Part shown: positions 29,001-42,700 of the stretch, one piece after another
Numbering within the stretch: position 1 is the first letter of the stretch
Layout of the letters: every line of letters starts with the position of its first letter
Assembly: GCA_030141605.1 (NCBI GenBank)
Contig: JAQGDQ010000025.1
Coordinates: 664,907-728,906, forward strand
Reading direction: 5' to 3'
Length of the DNA: 64,000 nucleotides
Source of the DNA: Tubiluchus corallicola
Lineage: Eukaryota > Priapulida > Priapulimorpha > Priapulimorphida > Tubiluchidae
The notes under the pieces: generated by a model
Told to the model about the DNA's origin: nothing
The model's database searches: none
The model's input: the letters and a program-made list of their open reading frames with translations, nothing else
Position numbers and translations under genes: made by a program

Positions 29001-32000
29001 TTTGAATTCGAAAGTCACAAATTCGGTTCGTTTCGAATTCGCTTTCTGGTAGAGAATGCTCACCCCTTCTTAAGGAAATTAATATGGGTGAAAGATGCAA
29101 GTGCAAAAATTTACTTAACATTTTTTACAGAAATACATATTGGTCCATTTAATAATTGTTTAGGTATGATTGTTATTTATTGTTCCTCGAAATTTATTCA
29201 ATAACTAAGAGAACTTGCGTTTTTATAGCGTTATTTCAGGTAAAGTTATAGTCCCTGCACTTTTGCAAATTGGCACCAACTTTTTGAACAGTTTCAAGAT
29301 CGCTGCTGCCTCCAGGGCCTATTTCAGCCTAAGCGAGGCCCGGGGAAGTGGGGCGTTATACAGTATGTTTGCATACAGCGAAAAAAATAATGTTACCTCG
29401 GCGCGAGGCCCCGGCGAAGTATCCCCACTCCCCCCCCCCCTGAAATAGGCCCTGGCTGCCTCCCAGTTTTTCTCCCATTAGATTGCTCATTTAAAGGTCC
29501 ACTGACACCATGTTAGACACCCGCTGTCAAAATTCACTATTGACTAACGTAATACAAAAAAACCGGGTTTATTTCTTAATACCGCTTTCTAACTCTTTGG
29601 TTAGTATTGAAACACTCTGCCAGAAAATTTGGCTGTTAGACAAAGGATACCATGTTCTTAATGTTTCTGGTGCTGCCGGCGGGCTATGTGAGCGTCACTA
29701 CAAAACACACACCTCTGGGCCGGGCCGAGAACTTTTGATCACGTGTTAATTGCATAAGATGTCATGCTTGAAGTTCGGCCTCGACAATAACACGCAAGAC
29801 ACTTGGTTTACATAAGTAATTATTATGACAACATTTTACATATGCTACAGTCTACGAGACAGCAGGCAAGCCTATTTAAAGTTGCCCGGACTATTATTAA
29901 AGTGTGAAGATGTCGCAGAGTAATTACAGTAATATGGTTTGTCTCAGTTCGTCCAAGATTAGTGAAAATTTTGGTAAACTACGTGAATTGAAATATGTAT
30001 CCAATTTACAAACAGAGTTAGTACAAACAGAGTTGTGGTAAATTTATTTATCAGCAAATAAACAATCTCAGTAATTACTGAATCTCACGCTTTGTTCAAT
30101 AAATTCACTGACGTTACATAACATAATAATATTTTCATATTTTGTAAGGCTGTCCTCTCCCATTTAATAACAAATTGCTGTAGGCTGGTGACCTTGAAGA
30201 ACTGAATTCAAAGTTAAAAGTCATATTGTCATATTTGCTGCAATTTAAGAGATTTTACCATCTTCAATTTGTTAACCACATACATTGCACCAATTTCTTT
30301 CTATACATAACACTGATTATTAACAAGATCATTTTTTAAGTTGTTACGATGTAGTCTTAGCCTTGAATGCACTACTCAATCAAATCTAGAACCCTGTAAA
30401 AATCCTTTAGGCGTTTGTTCTAATTCAATTACAGAATGCTTCTTGAAGCTACTAAGAGTAGCTTTGTTTAAAACGCTTCAAAAAATTTGACTGTCTTGAC
30501 AGTTAGTTTAATTCATTTTCCTTGTTATCCCAGCCAACTGTTCAGAATTCCAATTAGGACTTTGATACGGCGCGCTTACAAATCAACACAAAGACAGTGT
30601 TGGAACTTGCTGTCATCAACAACAACAAAAAAACATTCTCTCAATCCTTCGTCATAAATTCTATTTATTAAAGAACTTGTGTATGGAACTTCAGTAAAAT
30701 TTAATTAGTTAATTAACTGCTGCACGACGTTAGTGTACAGAACAATCAATTTATATTAATTTGTTAAAAAAGTTGAGGATGAAACTTTCTAAATTAAGTC
30801 AGTGTTTGAACAACAGGGCCTAGTGTTCGAATTCTGACTGGATATCAAATACACATACCGACTTGGACTACATTTTTTACTTCCTTTTTTTGAAAAACCG
30901 TTATGTTAATTATTTTCTTTCCAAAAAACAAGCATGTGGGTTTATTAATTTTTTCATGCGTATAACAGTTCCCATGTTTCTATCAAGTGTAAAACAGACA
31001 TCAAGCAAACGCACGTGAATGCATGATTTAGCGCATTCTGCACGCCTAATATAATGCGCATTGCACGAGTATAATGAGCATGACCTGACTAGAATCAGGT
31101 CAAATAATCATTGAATCCCCGGGTTTAACGAGAAATTGGCTTTATGACGGTATTATAAAGATTAACAAAATTAACAGACATAATTAATGGATATTCCAAG
31201 GTGAGATGCCTTTCTGCACGCATTCACAAAGCGAATAATTTAATTCGTCTCGCTCGCTGTGCGTGCCTGCTTGAAAAGTCGAAGCTTGTTAATAATACAT
31301 TACTAAGATGACTGTGACGTTTGGATTCGGAAATACGTTTGCTTCCGGTCGGCCTACACAACGTGCATTTACGGTAATTAACTTTGCGTCAGGAGATAAA
31401 AGATGGGTTTAATTCATGCGGGCGTTCTCAATGTCGCCATCGTAGATAAATTTAAAACCGTCGCAACGCCACACTTTAATTTATCGAGCAGTTGGAGAGG
31501 ATAGCGAAGTTCTCAAATGGCAAATAAAATGAACTAAGCAAAGCTTCTAATATTCTTATCATAGCTGATTTAGGCTCATTCAGCCAACACATCCTGATGA
31601 TTTTAGCCATTTAGCCAAATGGCGCCCTTAAAAATTGCGACGTCATTGTCATTAAATCGTTAAATTTTTAAAAGCTCTAAAATCTAAAAGCTTTGAGGGA
31701 AGAAGCAATCCTCGACAACATTTGTTGCGTTTTAATATACTGTACTGCAGGGCTGTGATGAGATGAAGTGTAATACTGGCAGGGGAATACAGCAGACTTC
31801 TCAGGTGTGCGTGTGAACGTGGCTTTATCTAGCACATAGACTCTTATTCTGACCTTGTGTTAGTAGGAGCCACTAGTCACGTGCACACCTGAGCTTATAA
31901 AAAGGGTAGGTCTGTTGTAGATCCTTGTCAGTGGTCGTCTCCTCCCAGCTCTGTTCACACTTCAGGCTTTGCTCTATTCTATTCTGTTCGGTAAGCTATT

Positions 32001-35000
32001 TGGAATATTTTTGTAATAAATTGTCATTTTGATTTTATTATTCATTTTGGTTTTGGTTTGGCATTGACTTAGTTGAGACATGCTGCACGATGTAGGCCGC
32101 GGTGCCATCCGTCCTGCGTCCATTAAAAGTGTAGAGCAGTCCAAAACAATTAAAAATATTTAAATCACAATACAAAATATGTGCATAGATTGCTTTGCTT
32201 AAAAATGTAAAAGAAGTTTATCTCACGCCAAACGAATGTTGATGACGGCATATATAAAAAATGACGTAAGCTGGTGTATGCTAGGCAGTGTGAATGTTTG
32301 AAGGCAAGCTGTGTAAAGGTACACGTTGCAAAATTCCTACACTTTGCTTAGAAGTGCCGTCATTCTAATGTTGTATTTAACTGTGTTTATCTAATTATTA
32401 GTCATTCGATCAATTTAAGGTGGTTACATTGCTTTAATCTACAGGATTACACCTAGAATGTGTAAGTAATTATCGGAGTAGGTACCGGGTGGGTTACATA
32501 GTTTATAGAGTTCGCTCTATAAGTAAAAAAAAGATTCTGAAATACCTGGCGGAATAAGTGTTTATATTGTACGGAAACCGGATAACGCCATATTTCGTCT
32601 AAAATGAGAGCGTTCAAGCGTATAGTGACGGGGACCCTAAAGGGACTGGAAACATATGATAATGTGTCAAGGTCGGATTAATGCATAAGCAGACTAAGCA
32701 CGTGCTTAGCTATCCTAAAACAGATAAAATTTTAATAAAGTATGTTGAACAGCATAAAACTCTTACACAGTCCAAAATGTTAGGTAGTGCGCTACAGGAG
32801 AATGATGATTTTTTGTTGTTGTTGGCTTGACATCGTGCCTTTTTTGTAGCTGACTTATTTAATTAAAATTTCATTTTGAAGTCAATAAGGAATTGGCGTC
32901 GCATAAGTACTGTAGAGAGCAGTGGTTCTCAAAACTGCGGGTCATGACCACCAAAAGGGTCGTGAGTCTTTCTCTGGGGATCATGGAGGGCCTAACTGTA
33001 TGTGCATTCAGCTCGCCAGTTTTTACAGATTCTAATCGTTTAAAAATATACTAGCTTATACTGCTGTCAGTTTTGTTAGATGCTCACGCAAGCCACCTAA
33101 TATTGTAACCGCCTTTCGTGTAGTGCAAGTGGTGCAGTCAAGTGATGAAAAGAAGAAGCAATACAGCTTGGGTTTTTTTTAAACTTACTTGGTATTTCTT
33201 CTGACTGCCATTTGAAATCACTTGTCCTGATGGTCCTAGCCAGACTACCGCAGGTTCTGGAACGCCTGTAGTTCTGCAGAACAATTCCACATCGCTGCCC
33301 TCTAGCTCCACTCGATTACCCGTCCACATATAAATACGACTAGGGGTTCCTGGACAATAGAAAACTTATTTGTACAATAATTTCTATTAAAAAATTTGCA
33401 TAATGAATTTACTAATCCGTTTAATGAATCACACCTAAAACAGTACATAGGCCTAATTATAATTTTATAATTTTTCACTTAAGTCGCTTTCAGTTGGGCG
33501 ATATGCTCGACAAAGTATGATACATGCACTGAAAAGAGCAAATGATCTTTAAACATAGACGTATTAAACGAAACAGTCTATATACCTAATAATTATTATA
33601 ACAGATTACAGATTTAAATTCATTACAATCAACAATTATTATGCACGACGCTATGTGATTCTCATTTGAACTTAAGTTTTATTAGTCTTAAAAACTTTAA
33701 GCACATTACATGGTTATAAAGAATTCTCGGTGTAGGAAGGTTGAAGATTATATTCTTTTCGTTATTTAGGAATAATTAGAAATTTTACAGACCTGTGCGT
33801 CTTTTGTTTTTTGCACACTTCGTCTCTCCAATTTCATTTGGACTCTCTGAAACAGCAATTGTAAAAAGGTAGTGATATTGTCAAACAGTTTAAATTTATT
33901 TCACTCTTGATGTGCTGAACAAATACTGCAATGTTAACTGACATAGCAAACATAGGCATTCGAGCCACAGGGGCTGGGATGCAGCCTCTCGAATTCGGGC
34001 AAACACATTAATTCGGGCAATAATCGAGTTTTTCGGGCACAGGCCAAATGATGAGAAATAAAATAAAATAACATTTTTCATTAAAGGAAATATGGAAATT
34101 TCTCCATGCCGCCAAATGAAATGCCCGAAATCCGGGCATTTCCTTGATCATGGAGTAGGGTGAGATAATTACAGGACTCCGAGTATTTTTCGGGCAAAAC
34201 TGGCTCAGTCCTTCTGGAAAAACCTGCCCGTACAGCAAAACCTGCCTATGACAGCAAAAAAGAAACTTCTGCATAAAAATATGGTCATCATGCAGGCATC
34301 AGTTTCAGTGATTTCACGCTGCCTTCAATATAAACCTCATTATAGGGACCCGCTTGAATAAGTCTAAAAATGAACAAACCCCCTCTATGTTCAACTCTAC
34401 TAATATTCCGGAAAAATGCCGCCTAAAATGAATATTTTGTCTGTGTTAATTTTTGTTTTAACTGCTAGTAGATTCATATTAAAAACCAAAAGGAGCGATG
34501 GCAAAAAATATATGTGAATACATTAACATTGATCTCTGAGATAAAGAAATGAACTAAAGATGGTCGGTTAACGATAGTTACGTTAAAAAAGTACGGGCCA
34601 AGATATATCAAGGTTAACCCGGTGTAGTTTCTATCCAACTTATGAAACACATTACAGAAACCTGCTTGAATAATACAATTTTGATCGTTTATACAGAATG
34701 TAGCAGTGCATAAATCCATAATACGCGCTGCAGATCAAATCAAGATTTATTAACATGGCGTGACGAATTTCATTATGACAACATGCATTTTCAATTATCC
34801 TCTTTTAGTATTGCGTTGGTAGGTTAGTTTCATTCCTACCCGAAACCTGAATATCAGTTCTTTTATGTTTAACCCCTGCTAGCTGATGTAATTAGTTATT
34901 CAAAAATGTGTTTTAATATATCAGTAAACGCTTGTTATGATGTGTAGTCTTTTGTGTGCACGAGTGTATTGTTTGTTGTTTAAATTACATAATTACGTAA

Positions 35001-35892
35001 AAATTAATACAATAAATAATACCAAATGCAATAATGATGATCATGTGGAAAAAATGATGTTCCATTAAAGAGACCACTGGAAACACTGAAAAAACTTTTA
35101 GTGGTTATTTTTTTCTCAGACTAGTGGTAAAAGTAGTAAAATAATGGAGAGTTTACAATTCCCCACATAATTTAAATACACTAACCCTAACCCTAATCCT
35201 AACTCTAACTCATCCTAACTCTAACTCAACCCTAACTCCAAACCTAACCCTAACCCCCACCCTAATCTTAATCCGCTTCACGAACTAATTTCTTCTGTGT
35301 GGGGAATTGTAAACTTTAACCAAAATAATAATAACTACGATGATGAAAATATTTTAATAATCACCTTTTACTATAACTCGCGTCTCGGTTGTAATAGTTT
35401 TGAAAGGCGATTCGGCAACACATGAGTATATTCCCTCATCATGCTTTGTAGCACAATCCAAATATAGCTTGGATTTTGTTGTGCTCAAACCTAATTGAAA
35501 TTTATCATCGTTTTGTTTTAATGGACCTGAACTCCAATACTCATTTTCACCCTGCAGAGAAAAAATAAAAAGTTAAAGTAAGAACGTTAAGGGGTAACGA
35601 ACAGTATGAGTAAGACCCATTTCACAGTGAGGACGCGCGGCAAATTCCTCGTGCAGGTCCTCGTGAGGAATTTTGTTGCCAGCTAGGAGCTATGCATCCT
35701 CCTCGTGAGGAGATTGTCGTATGGCAGAAATACTGCATGTTCCGGTTTCAAACTACTCAATTACTTCTTTCTTATTTAACGAACAATTATCACATTTCAG
35801 CATAAAATTATTTTAATCTCTCTTAACACACTGGCGATTTTATGTTTTATTAATGCAACATCGATGGCCATGTTCGTGATAAAGAAAAATAA

Positions 35893-35931
<39 letters not shown>

Positions 35932-38900
35932 ATATTATACATATATTTATTTTATATATGTATATATTTTCAGATTTTGAAGCTGTTAGTAGAACTGGCT
36001 ACTGACATTATTAATTGTACTTTGTGTATGAGAAACACGGCAAGTTTAACTTAATTTAGACATGGCTATACAGTATAAAACTTGCAAAGTAGCTACAGTT
36101 AAAACCACGCCGTTTCAAAAATGAACTTTCTTGCTGCACGGGATTTCGCAAAAAATCGAAAATTTTCTAACTTTTTTTTTTATTTTCTGACAGCAATTCC
36201 GTTCGTCATTTTCCTTGCGTCCTCACTGTGAAATGGGTTATTGGTTTTATTTTTTAAAAAACGCGTCATAAAGGAGTATGATAACAAGGGCAAGCATCAT
36301 TATACTTGTACAGGTAATCATAATTAGGTCATTCTGATTATCGGATAAATTTAGAATTCGTAGATATAACCTAGGCCTACATAGATTCTATTTCAATAGC
36401 GTAACACTCTTTGAACAACAAACACACTTGTGGAATTTGTTTCATTGCCACTGTCTCCTACATTACTACCTACATTGTTTCACCAACACCACCGCCACAA
36501 CAACAACTGCTGTCGTCGCTACCTTCACTATCATCGACATCGTGACATTTGAATAAACAGCGTCAATGTCTCGGCTTCGCCTTCCCCAAGAGTAGCTGAG
36601 ATGCGGCAAAGATGACCCATTGATATAAGGATGTTTTGCCATAGAATTTCAAACTCGTAAAACTCGTAGATACACTCGAGTGTACTATCTTGACAGACGA
36701 AATGAACGTTTGACGCTTTTACGTTTGACGCTTGAACCTTTTTGACGCTTTTAGCAATTGCAGGGTTTAACGCTTTCTATGTAATGGAAAGATAAAATTG
36801 CAGCATCAGACACAACTTGAGATTTCATCTATGCAATCGAAATTCAGTATATTTAGTGTTGCAATATCGCCTTTTTCTTCTCATAAAGGGCTCTGCATGG
36901 GTGTATTAAAAAACGAAAGTTGTTGCAGCCACAAAAAATACAAAAAAAAATCGCTTGTCGCTAATGAACCCGATAAAACTCGAAAACACATAAATTAAGA
37001 CAGCAGCGAAAACAACGGCCACTGACAGCAACTGAAAATTAAAAAAAAAAACAAAGCAAAGCCAAAATTAATATTTCGAGTTAGAGATCTACAAAAACGA
37101 ACTGCATGTCAACCATTAGAAAAAGAAACGTAGTTACGCTACATAGATTAGATACATCAATATGTAGTTTTCCAAAATGTAATTAGACGCAAATTCTGCT
37201 CGTAGTAGCACATCAAGTGTAAATACATAATTTCCTGTAATTTCCCGCACCAGCATAGTTGAGTAATGAGTATAATTATTTTTCGAAGGATTTCTTGTTG
37301 CTTGGTGATTCATAATATGATTTTCAGCTTGTAAATCAATTTGTAAATCACTGTTTTGACATAGGTTTTCTCTTAGGTTTATTTTGTTTTGCACGTATTT
37401 CATAATGTGGTTTAGAGTTTAGACATTCAATTTCTGAACAATTTTGCTTTAATCCTTGTACTAAATTTTTGAACTGCATCATAGTTCAGACGTTCTCTTC
37501 ACAATCCCTCAGTCTGTGACGTAAAATCGCAACGCATGAACAATTGAACATCCACATACATCTGAAGCCAGCGCCGGCATCGTCGCCATTATCCCAACAA
37601 CTAGTGGGCAAAAGTTTTTTATCTAATTAAATATGATCACACCAGTGTGCCGTTCTACAGCATTGCGCCTAGTATAACAGTATAATAATCATAAATGTAC
37701 ACAGTATAAACCCACGAGTCCCATAATCCGCCTGGGACATGTAGTATTGTTATGATCAGTAGGCTTATTACGATCTCTCTTGTGCAATTAATGAAGTTTG
37801 TACCTTTGTGGCTCAAATCCGTGACAAATGGAGGCTGGTGGCAATGAACTTGCGCTTATTATTACGCGGCTGTTATACGCTATTGAAGCCAATTGTAGCT
37901 AAATTCTCATTCGTGTATTGTATTTGACCAATAATTTCACTGAAAATGCAATCCAGATTCTGACCTGATTTCAGCTGCTTCCACTCAAGATATAGAATAA
38001 ACTCACGTGATATGTCACTTTATTAATCTGAACTGAACTCCAATTAAAGCGGAATAATTTTAAGAGGTTAAAGGAAGACAGAATGATACTTCATATCCCT
38101 ACCTCATTTTCAAGTACTGCAAAAAGCATACAATTTAACGCCAATAATACTGGAAAAGCGTTTCTGATAGTTAAATAATAAATAGATTAAAATTTTAATT
38201 TACGGTGTGCGAGCCCAACTACTGATGACATCACAAACGAACATAATTTTAAACGGCAAAAATATTCCATGTGTTTGCAAAAGCGAAAATTGAAGTACTG
38301 TGGTACTGTAGGATATTCAGTGTGTTGTACTAAAACTAGGCAAATTTTAAGATAAAAATTCAAATTTCAAATTTGCCGCTGTGCTCACACATGAGCTGTC
38401 GAGCCTATGTACAAACGAACACCTCTGACCTGGGAGACACAGCACCGCTTTTTGCATCATGTTTCCTTTCAATATTTTAAAGGGCAGATTGTTTTGACCT
38501 ATAGTTTAAGATTGGGTCCGGTTTTGCTTTAACAACAGAATAATCTTCAAAAATCGAAGAAAATATCCGGAAAATCAAGATTGCTGTGTTTCCCAACTCC
38601 AAGCATTAAATTGCCGTTAATTTCCCATAGGGTCGCAATAAAAGCGGCTTTTCTTTCAATCGACTTCTTCAAAGCGGTTTGAGAACCACTGAGGTGAGGT
38701 TAATAACACGTTACGAGGAAGAAAGTTTGAACAATGATCACTTTACTGGGTTTCGCCTCCGTCGCCTTTTAAAGTAATTCGGTTCTAACTTGCGAGTGGG
38801 AGTACTTCTTGTACAAAAAACAACTTCTTGTTTGGAACGGAAGTGGTGCTGAAAAGCCGCTGGCATAGCAGTATTTAGTTTTCTTTTATTTTATTTGAGT

Positions 38901-39726
38901 ATTTGAGTTCTTTTATTTTAGAATTCTGCTTGCCCAATGTCAACAATAGACATAACAGGCACATGGTGATAATTGTACAAAAAATATCCAATTTTGTATA
39001 AATTGAGGACGCAGCAAAAAGCAATGAAAATAGGGCCCACAAAGCAACAAACGAAAAGTTAGCAAGGCATTAAAAATAGTAAGCTCGAGAACTTCTAAAG
39101 CAAACAAAAGGGCCGCCATGCAGGATATTGCACACCCTCTCAAAAAGACAGACAAACACAGAAGACCATCTCGCGCAAAAAAGAATCCCGAACTACCAAC
39201 GGACAAGAGTTCATCTCTTGGTCATGATGCAACTTCTCAAGCACAATTTCATTTCGGCAGCGAGACAGAATATGATCAGATTGTAATCAATTGGACTATT
39301 CACACACAAAATGTGAGTAATTTAGCGCCTCCCAACCCCCACTCATACACAAGCTCTTTAGAGTACGTTTTACCACCACATATAAAATGGTAAAATCTAG
39401 TTTTGCACAGGAGTTCTCTTTTCATTCATGTTTGCCAGTAGTTTAGGTCAACTTGCTGCTTCTTAAGTCTTCAAATGAATTTCCACAATGTGTAATAAGT
39501 GTAATAAGTATTAATTAATAATAAAAATGCGGATTAAATTTTTGTTTTTGTAACCAATGCCGGATTTTGGTATAAGCTAAATATGCTACAACCTAGGGCC
39601 TCACAATCTGCATGGGCCTCAAGAAGATTCCAGATTGGGGTTAATATTCATTTTTATAATTAAGTAATTACTAAGTAATATTTTAGTCATAAAATAATTT
39701 GTATTGTTCACTTTGCTATTAAATAA

Positions 39727-39763
<37 letters not shown>

Positions 39764-42700
39764 AGTTATCTGAGACCAGTTGGTGTAATTTCAAAACAGA
39801 GGGCCTCAGGGCCTTATATAGCTTAAGGTCTCACCAAGTCTAAATCCGGCACTATTTATAATCTGTGTTTTTTAACTGTACGCAGAATCCTATACTCTTT
39901 ACAAAGGTTTAAAAAATAGTCTTATAAAGTCTGCTTAATTACATCCACTGCTTCAAAGTCTTCATCCACAGGTTAAATTGTTTCGCCTTTCAATTTTGTC
40001 ATGAAACCATTTTGGGCATCAAAACTTCTATAATCGATTTTTATCATCTAATAAAAACGTCTGTAGCAAATAAAAATGCATATTGTCCATTTTCGGAGCC
40101 ACTATAATGTAAACTGCAAAGCCATTGCAAATGTACTCATTGTTGTAGACACTATATAATCAGTACAACAACAGAAATCACAGCCGAACGAAAAGATGCC
40201 AGAAAATTATTTAGCATTTTGCTGGTGGCCGGTATTTATTGTAAATTGAGCCGATAAAAGTTGTAGATGTGTCAATACTCCAAAAAGCCCGAATTAAAAA
40301 CGTCTAAATACCTGGATGATTTTTTCCCCATCTTTCAGCCAGTATATCGTCGGAGGAGGCGTACCTCCGGCATGACATTCTAAAGTGATACTATCATCAG
40401 CGTGAACTGCCAGTCTGGTTGGAGGTACCATCCCCTGAAAGTCTAACCGAGGCTCAACGAACGCTGCTAGGTCTGGAAAAAACATGCTAACTTATTCTTT
40501 GTTGGCTACATATTATTAGTTTAACAATGAGTGGAGACGCATTTATGAAAATTTCTTAATAAGTTGACAAAGCAGAAAATAACTGTAAGAGTATATAGAA
40601 TGAATACACATCTCACCCGCATCTTTGCTCCGTCTTTGCCTGTATGGCTCGCGTCCAAATCTCTGAAACAGGAAGACACGCTATTTTAGTGTTCAAGTGT
40701 TATGTAAAATTAAAAAAAGTTGACATTTTTTCCAAGTTAGATATTAACATTGTGATTTTATCTGAGTTTTACCAGAATCGAATAGAGTTCTTAACACTTA
40801 AAATCACTGGGATGAGGGACACGCTCAGAGGTTTGCCGTACATACTTAAATACCGACAATAAGTAAATAGTAAGATTCTAATCTAGTTCCGAAACATTTT
40901 ATGGTCTACTAGTAATGCCCATTTTCTTGTGCAAGTAAACCATTCCAAATAAGGACAGACCCTAATCATTCTATTCAAAAAGAATATCGAAAAGTTTTTC
41001 CTTAGGATATCAAAGAAAAACTTCAAGGAAATGATCGCCGTCGTTTCGTTAGTAAACACCTTACTATAAGAAAACACTAAAATCTTAAAATTCCAATCTA
41101 ATTCTAGAACGTTTTGTGGCCTACTAGTACTTTCTTGTGTAGGTAAGCCATTCCAAATAAGGACAGACTCTATTCTAAAAAATGTCGAAAGGTTTTTGGT
41201 ACATCCAAGAAAAAGTTCAAGGAAATAGTCGTCATCGTTTCGTTAGTGATAACTTTTGTTAAAAGCTTGTTAAAATCTAACATTAGTCTAGAGCTAATAA
41301 ATGCACCTTTTTATAGGTAGTTTCATAACACAAGGGCCTCAACGCTACTTGCAAACGCTCTCAACTCTCTTACAGTCCGCTTAGCACACCTTTCCTTCTA
41401 TTTTTTTGCAGCTACGACTCAAAACTGTTTACGAATTTCTGTCGTCATCTTGATTCCAAGATTAATACTAATCGCAAAGAAATCTTTTTATTGCTGCTCT
41501 AAGCTTACACTGTCTAACCAGCTTTAGGCCAAGGTAGACGATGGCAATTTAGCAATAAGCACCACAATTGTTATCACCAGAATTTGTTGTAGTTCTTAGA
41601 GATTCCACATGTATAACTGATATAGATTTAAAACACCTTTGTATAATAGATAGATTTTGTTTAACTAATAGTTTAATAGATTATGAAAAGATCATGACTG
41701 AGTCTGGGTTTGAAGCAGAATCCTCGGAACTACAAGTATAAATCCTTGACCCTAGGTTACTTGTGATGCCTAGGTCATTATGACCCTAATTTTAACTCGT
41801 TCCCAATAGTTATCGTCCATTTCAACGTATCCACGTGTTCGTATGCCTAGCTAGCTATATTTACCCAAATGCGTTTACATGTGCAACGGTAGACCGTAGA
41901 TATCATTGTGCAGGTCGTTTGCGACAGCGCCGGATACGGTAGGAGTTGGCATAGTTATTCTGTCTCTATGCAAACTACAAGTCCAACTCGAGTACCTTAT
42001 ACAAAGTGCATCAGGTCTTATGTACGTACCGCAACAATCGTGCCGCTGAAGTTCCCTTAGAAAGTGCCCCGGTGTAAGTGCCCTTAGAAAACACCGAGCT
42101 ACATTGGCACGTAATTATTTGCTATTAAATATAATACTCCTAGCATTTCCTTAATGGTGTACGTAAGACAGGCGGTAATGCCGGTCGGAAATGACTGTAA
42201 GCAAACATCAGGGTAATCACTAAACGACCTTATATGTCCGTGAAACCTAGAATTGAAAATTACGGTGATATTAGGTTGCATAATATGGATATAGAAGAAA
42301 GTGAAGCCAAGTAATTAAGAACTAGCGGAATTTCCGATGCAACGACAACGATAACAATTTGCCGTTGGGTTTTCACTGCAGTATCACCGCGTTGACTTTT
42401 AACCGCATATATATTTCATCAAAGTACGGGGCTGAAGTCTTTGCCTAAAAAATTGTGTCTTCGCCTCCAACTTCTCGATAGGCCCGCAGCTTATAATCAC
42501 AGACCCACTATAATCATGCCATTATCATAAGTGGTAGATTTCTTATCATCAAATTGGCAGACGAAAAATACAAGAGATTTCTATCCCTATAGCTGTGTAA
42601 ATACTAATGTTAGAACCAAAGTGTTTTCTTCACCAACCTGTAATAACTATAACCCATTCTCCCAGGCAATAATCGCGTTAAAGTCTGTTAACTAACCGCT

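Noticed and set aside
35180-35274. Chromosome end or telomere fusion scar
   Set aside because: The CCCTAA variants are degenerate, short and enclosed by exact inverted repeats, with genes continuing on both sides.
32920-38691. A single 5.8-kb hAT element carrying three ImpL2-like exons between CAGTGGTTCTC ends
   Set aside because: The outer 8-mers (GTAGAGAG and AGGTGAGG) do not match, and subterminal sequences differ. Two independent truncated elements are more likely.
39118-39393. 91-codon plus-strand frame of polar composition
   Set aside because: No known motif, inside an intron, and overlapped by an equally long antisense frame (38940-39206).
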